From: Sphingomonas_E sp042693015
GTDB taxonomy: Bacteria > Pseudomonadota > Alphaproteobacteria > Sphingomonadales > Sphingomonadaceae
Reading direction: 5' to 3'
DNA length: 64,000 nt
Assembly (NCBI RefSeq): GCF_042693015.1
Contig: NZ_CP170544.1
Location: forward strand, 1,798,001 to 1,862,000
Part shown: positions 62,112-64,000 of the stretch, piece after piece
Layout of the letters: each line of letters opens with the position of its first letter
Numbering within the stretch: position 1 is the stretch's first letter
Notes under the pieces: generated by a model
The model's database searches: none
What the model saw: the letters and a program-made list of their open reading frames with translations, nothing else
What the model was told of the DNA's origin: nothing
Translations under genes and position numbers: made by a program

Positions 62112-62205
62112 ATCTCATTTTCCGCCGGTTGGGACCGGCGGGGAGCGCGCCCTTTAGATCGGGTCGCGCCCCCCTGCAAGATGATTATCGCAACAATCCG
62201 AAAAT

Positions 62206-62523
62206 TTAGTTTTCGTCGTCGTCGCCGCCCGTGGCGACACCGATATCGTCGTCGCCGCCCAGGTCGACATCGTCGTCCGGGCTCGGCTCGGCATCTTCGT
62301 CGATGTCCAGATCGTCCTCAGACAGATCGGCATCGACCTTGTCCTCGTCGACCACTTTCTTGGGCGCATCGAACGGCAGCGGCTGCTTCGACTTCAGGAT
62401 GGGATCGGGCTCCCACGCCGTACCGCATTCGATGCAGGTGACAGGATCTTCCTTGCCAAGATCATAGAAGCGGGTGCCACATTTCGGGCAGGACCGCTTG
62501 GTGCCCCATTCAGGTTTCACCAC
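62206..62523 (-). CDS. TIGR02300-family zinc-ribbon protein (FYDLN acid)
   Basis: This protein of about 105 residues has a zinc ribbon: CPKCGTRFYDL and CIECGTAWEP. The second half is extremely acidic (runs of Asp and Glu), the FYDLN-acid pattern of a family common in alphaproteobacteria. Its function is not known. Two GTG codons at 62523 and 62520 are candidate starts, since homologues begin with VKPEWGTKR; an ATG at 62604 adds a poor tail. It diverges from aroA. An 8-bp hairpin (62122-62141) lies between it and tRNA-Ala. Confidence 0.87.
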   Translation of the reverse strand: MVKPEWGTKRSCPKCGTRFYDLGKEDPVTCIECGTAWEPDPILKSKQPLPFDAPKKVVDEDKVDADLSEDDLDIDEDAEPSPDDDVDLGGDDDIGVATGGDDDEN

Positions 62524-62635
62524 GGCTGTGAGACTCCAAAGAAAGAATTGGAAAAGCACCCCCGAACCAGCGGACCGAGAGCGAAACGCCGGGCGCCTTG
62601 CCATAGCGGGGGGCCGCTGTCAAAAGCCGCGTCCG

Positions 62636-64000
62636 ATGAACGCCCACTCCCCCGCATCCCCCGCCACCTCGATCGCCTTTTCGGCTGACGGCCCGCTCAA
62701 CGGCACCGTACGTGTGCCGGGCGACAAATCCATCTCGCACCGATCGCTGATGTTGTCCGCGCTCGCGGTCGGTGAAAGCGTGGTGGAGGGCCTGCTGGAG
62801 GGCGAGGATGTATTGGCCACCGCCGCCGCGATGCGGGCGATGGGCGCCGATATCGCCCGCAGCGACGATGGCCGCTGGCGCATTCACGGCGTCGGCGTGG
62901 GTGGCCTGCTGCAACCGCAGGCGGCCCTCGACATGGGCAATTCCGGCACCTCGACACGGCTGTTGATGGGTCTGGTGGCGAGCCACGCCATCACCGCCAC
63001 CTTCATCGGCGATGCGTCGCTGTCCAAAAGGCCGATGGGCCGCGTCACCGATCCGCTCGGCCTGATGGGCGCCGAATTCAACGCCAGTCCTGGCGGGCGC
63101 CTGCCTTTGATGGTGCGGGGGATCTGCCCGGCGGTGCCAATCGAATATCGCCTGCCGGTCGCCTCCGCGCAGGTGAAGTCGGCGATCCTGCTCGCCGGCC
63201 TCAACACGCCGGGCATCACCCGCGTCATCGAGCCCGTACCGACGCGCGACCATAGCGAGCGCATGCTGCGCGGCTTCGGCGCCGAACTCAGCGTCGAGGA
63301 AGATGCAGACGGTGCGCGGATCATTTCGATCCGCGGCGAGGCCGAACTGAAGCCCCAGGCGATCGTCGTGCCGGGCGATCCATCTTCGGCTGGTTTCCCC
63401 GTGGTTGCCGCATTGCTGGTGCCGGGGTCGTCGGTGACGGTGGAGAATGTCGGCCTCAATCCCACCCGCGCCGGGCTTTATGAAGTGCTGCGCGCGATGG
63501 GCGCGGACATCAGCTTTGCCAATGAACGCATCGTCGGCGGCGAGCCGGTGGCCGATCTCGTCGTACGCCATTCCACGCTGACCGGGATCGAGGTTTCGTC
63601 GGAGATCGTGCCGAGCATGGTCGATGAATTTCCCATCCTCTTCGTCGCCGCGGCAATGGCGCAGGGTCGGACCGTGATGCGCGGGCTGGAGGAACTGCGC
63701 GTTAAGGAATCGGATCGGATCGCCGTGATGGCCGAAGGGCTGCGCGCAATCGGCGCACGCGTCGAGGAATTGGAGGACGGCCTGATCGTCGACGGCAGCG
63801 ATGGCGAAAAGCTGGCGGGCGGCGCGACCGTAAAGGCGCATCTCGATCATCGCATCGCCATGAGCTTCGCAATTGCCGGTCTGATGTCGCGGCAACCCGT
63901 GGTGATCGACGATATGGCGCCGGTCGCCACCAGTTTCCCCGGCTTCGCCGAGATGTTAACCAGCCTCGGCGCCCACCGCCGCGTCGTGGCGATCGATTGA
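62636..64000 (+). CDS. aroA: 3-phosphoshikimate 1-carboxyvinyltransferase (EPSP synthase)
   Basis: This 454-residue enzyme joins phosphoenolpyruvate to shikimate-3-phosphate in aromatic amino acid synthesis. Motifs are VPGDKSISHRSLML, LDMGNSGTSTRLLMG, FIGDASLSKRPMGRV, MRGLEELRVKESDRIA and HLDHRIAMSFAI. The arrangement is of the class II (CP4-like) branch. At the position where CP4 has Ala in GNAATG, this protein has Gly (GNSGTS). ATG 62636 begins shortly before the fold; no strong ribosome site is seen. The stop codon is the last three bases of the window, so the gene is complete. Confidence 0.96.
   Translation: MNAHSPASPATSIAFSADGPLNGTVRVPGDKSISHRSLMLSALAVGESVVEGLLEGEDVLATAAAMRAMGADIARSDDGRWRIHGVGVGGLLQPQAALDMGNSGTSTRLLMGLVASHAITATFIGDASLSKRPMGRVTDPLGLMGAEFNASPGGRLPLMVRGICPAVPIEYRLPVASAQVKSAILLAGLNTPGITRVIEPVPTRDHSERMLRGFGAELSVEEDADGARIISIRGEAELKPQAIVVPGDPSSAGFPVVAALLVPGSSVTVENVGLNPTRAGLYEVLRAMGADISFANERIVGGEPVADLVVRHSTLTGIEVSSEIVPSMVDEFPILFVAAAMAQGRTVMRGLEELRVKESDRIAVMAEGLRAIGARVEELEDGLIVDGSDGEKLAGGATVKAHLDHRIAMSFAIAGLMSRQPVVIDDMAPVATSFPGFAEMLTSLGAHRRVVAID

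Noticed and set aside
62122..62141. CCGCCGGT/ACCGGCGG hairpin next to tRNA-Ala as a terminator
   Set aside because: Neither strand has a T-run after the stem, so a Rho-independent stop is not supported.

Overview
The window is 64 kb of high-GC chromosomal DNA from an alphaproteobacterium, most probably a sphingomonad (order Sphingomonadales). The grounds are the dense short-overlap operons, the many TonB-dependent receptors and acyl-CoA enzymes, a PhoK-like alkaline phosphatase, the FYDLN-acid zinc-ribbon protein next to tRNA-Ala and a CP4-like aroA, and the long GTCATTCCCGCGAAGGC-type intergenic palindromes. I see no insertion sequence, prophage or CRISPR array. The genus call is an inference.

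Layout. 1-6 kb: the 3' part of an EAL phosphodiesterase, then three amidohydrolases around a divergent LysR regulator, then tRNA-Glu. 6-12 kb (minus strand): a compact six-gene locus of a LuxR/PAS regulator, a 13-copy Ser/Asn/Gly/Asp repeat protein, a small secreted protein, a C39-peptidase lipoprotein, a secreted protein with a double-glycine motif, and an outer-membrane beta-barrel with an N-terminal coiled coil. Its order and parts resemble the Pseudomonas Fap functional-amyloid operon. Three of its exported proteins share a C-terminal module. I regard this as the most interesting system here. 12-14.6 kb: a GST-like protein, a small hypothetical and a ThuA-like protein.

14.7-33.4 kb: a catabolic region. 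The plus strand carries a Rieske oxygenase with SnoaL/NTF2-fold proteins, a PTGR-type reductase and an SDR. The minus strand carries a phosphotransferase plus acyl-CoA dehydrogenase pair (like LvaA/LvaC, or a split ACAD11), a GMC oxidoreductase, a TIM-barrel isomerase and a SnoaL protein. An SDR, a TonB receptor, a Tat-exported gamma-glutamyltransferase and a pair of adjacent acyl-CoA dehydrogenases follow. The set fits uptake and oxidation of an unidentified hydrophobic or aromatic substrate through CoA thioesters.

33.4-50.6 kb: mostly general functions. These include an EVE protein, a CYTH protein beside a Ppx/GppA exopolyphosphatase with an N-terminal extension, TypA, a GST, a c-type cytochrome with a TPR protein, PhoK-like phosphatase, DsbD and a thioredoxin-like protein, a YtcJ-type amidohydrolase, a 3-hydroxyisobutyrate-type dehydrogenase, threonine ammonia-lyase and Bpt.

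50.6-61.8 kb: a second catabolic region on the minus strand with acyl-CoA synthetase, TonB receptor, YeiH-type exporter, MFS transporter, small hydrolase, BKACE enzyme, TauD/TfdA dioxygenase and quinone oxidoreductase. It has a divergent AraC regulator. It could serve breakdown of a sulfonated or ether-containing acid. 62-64 kb: tRNA-Ala, the FYDLN-acid protein and aroA, which ends exactly at the window edge.
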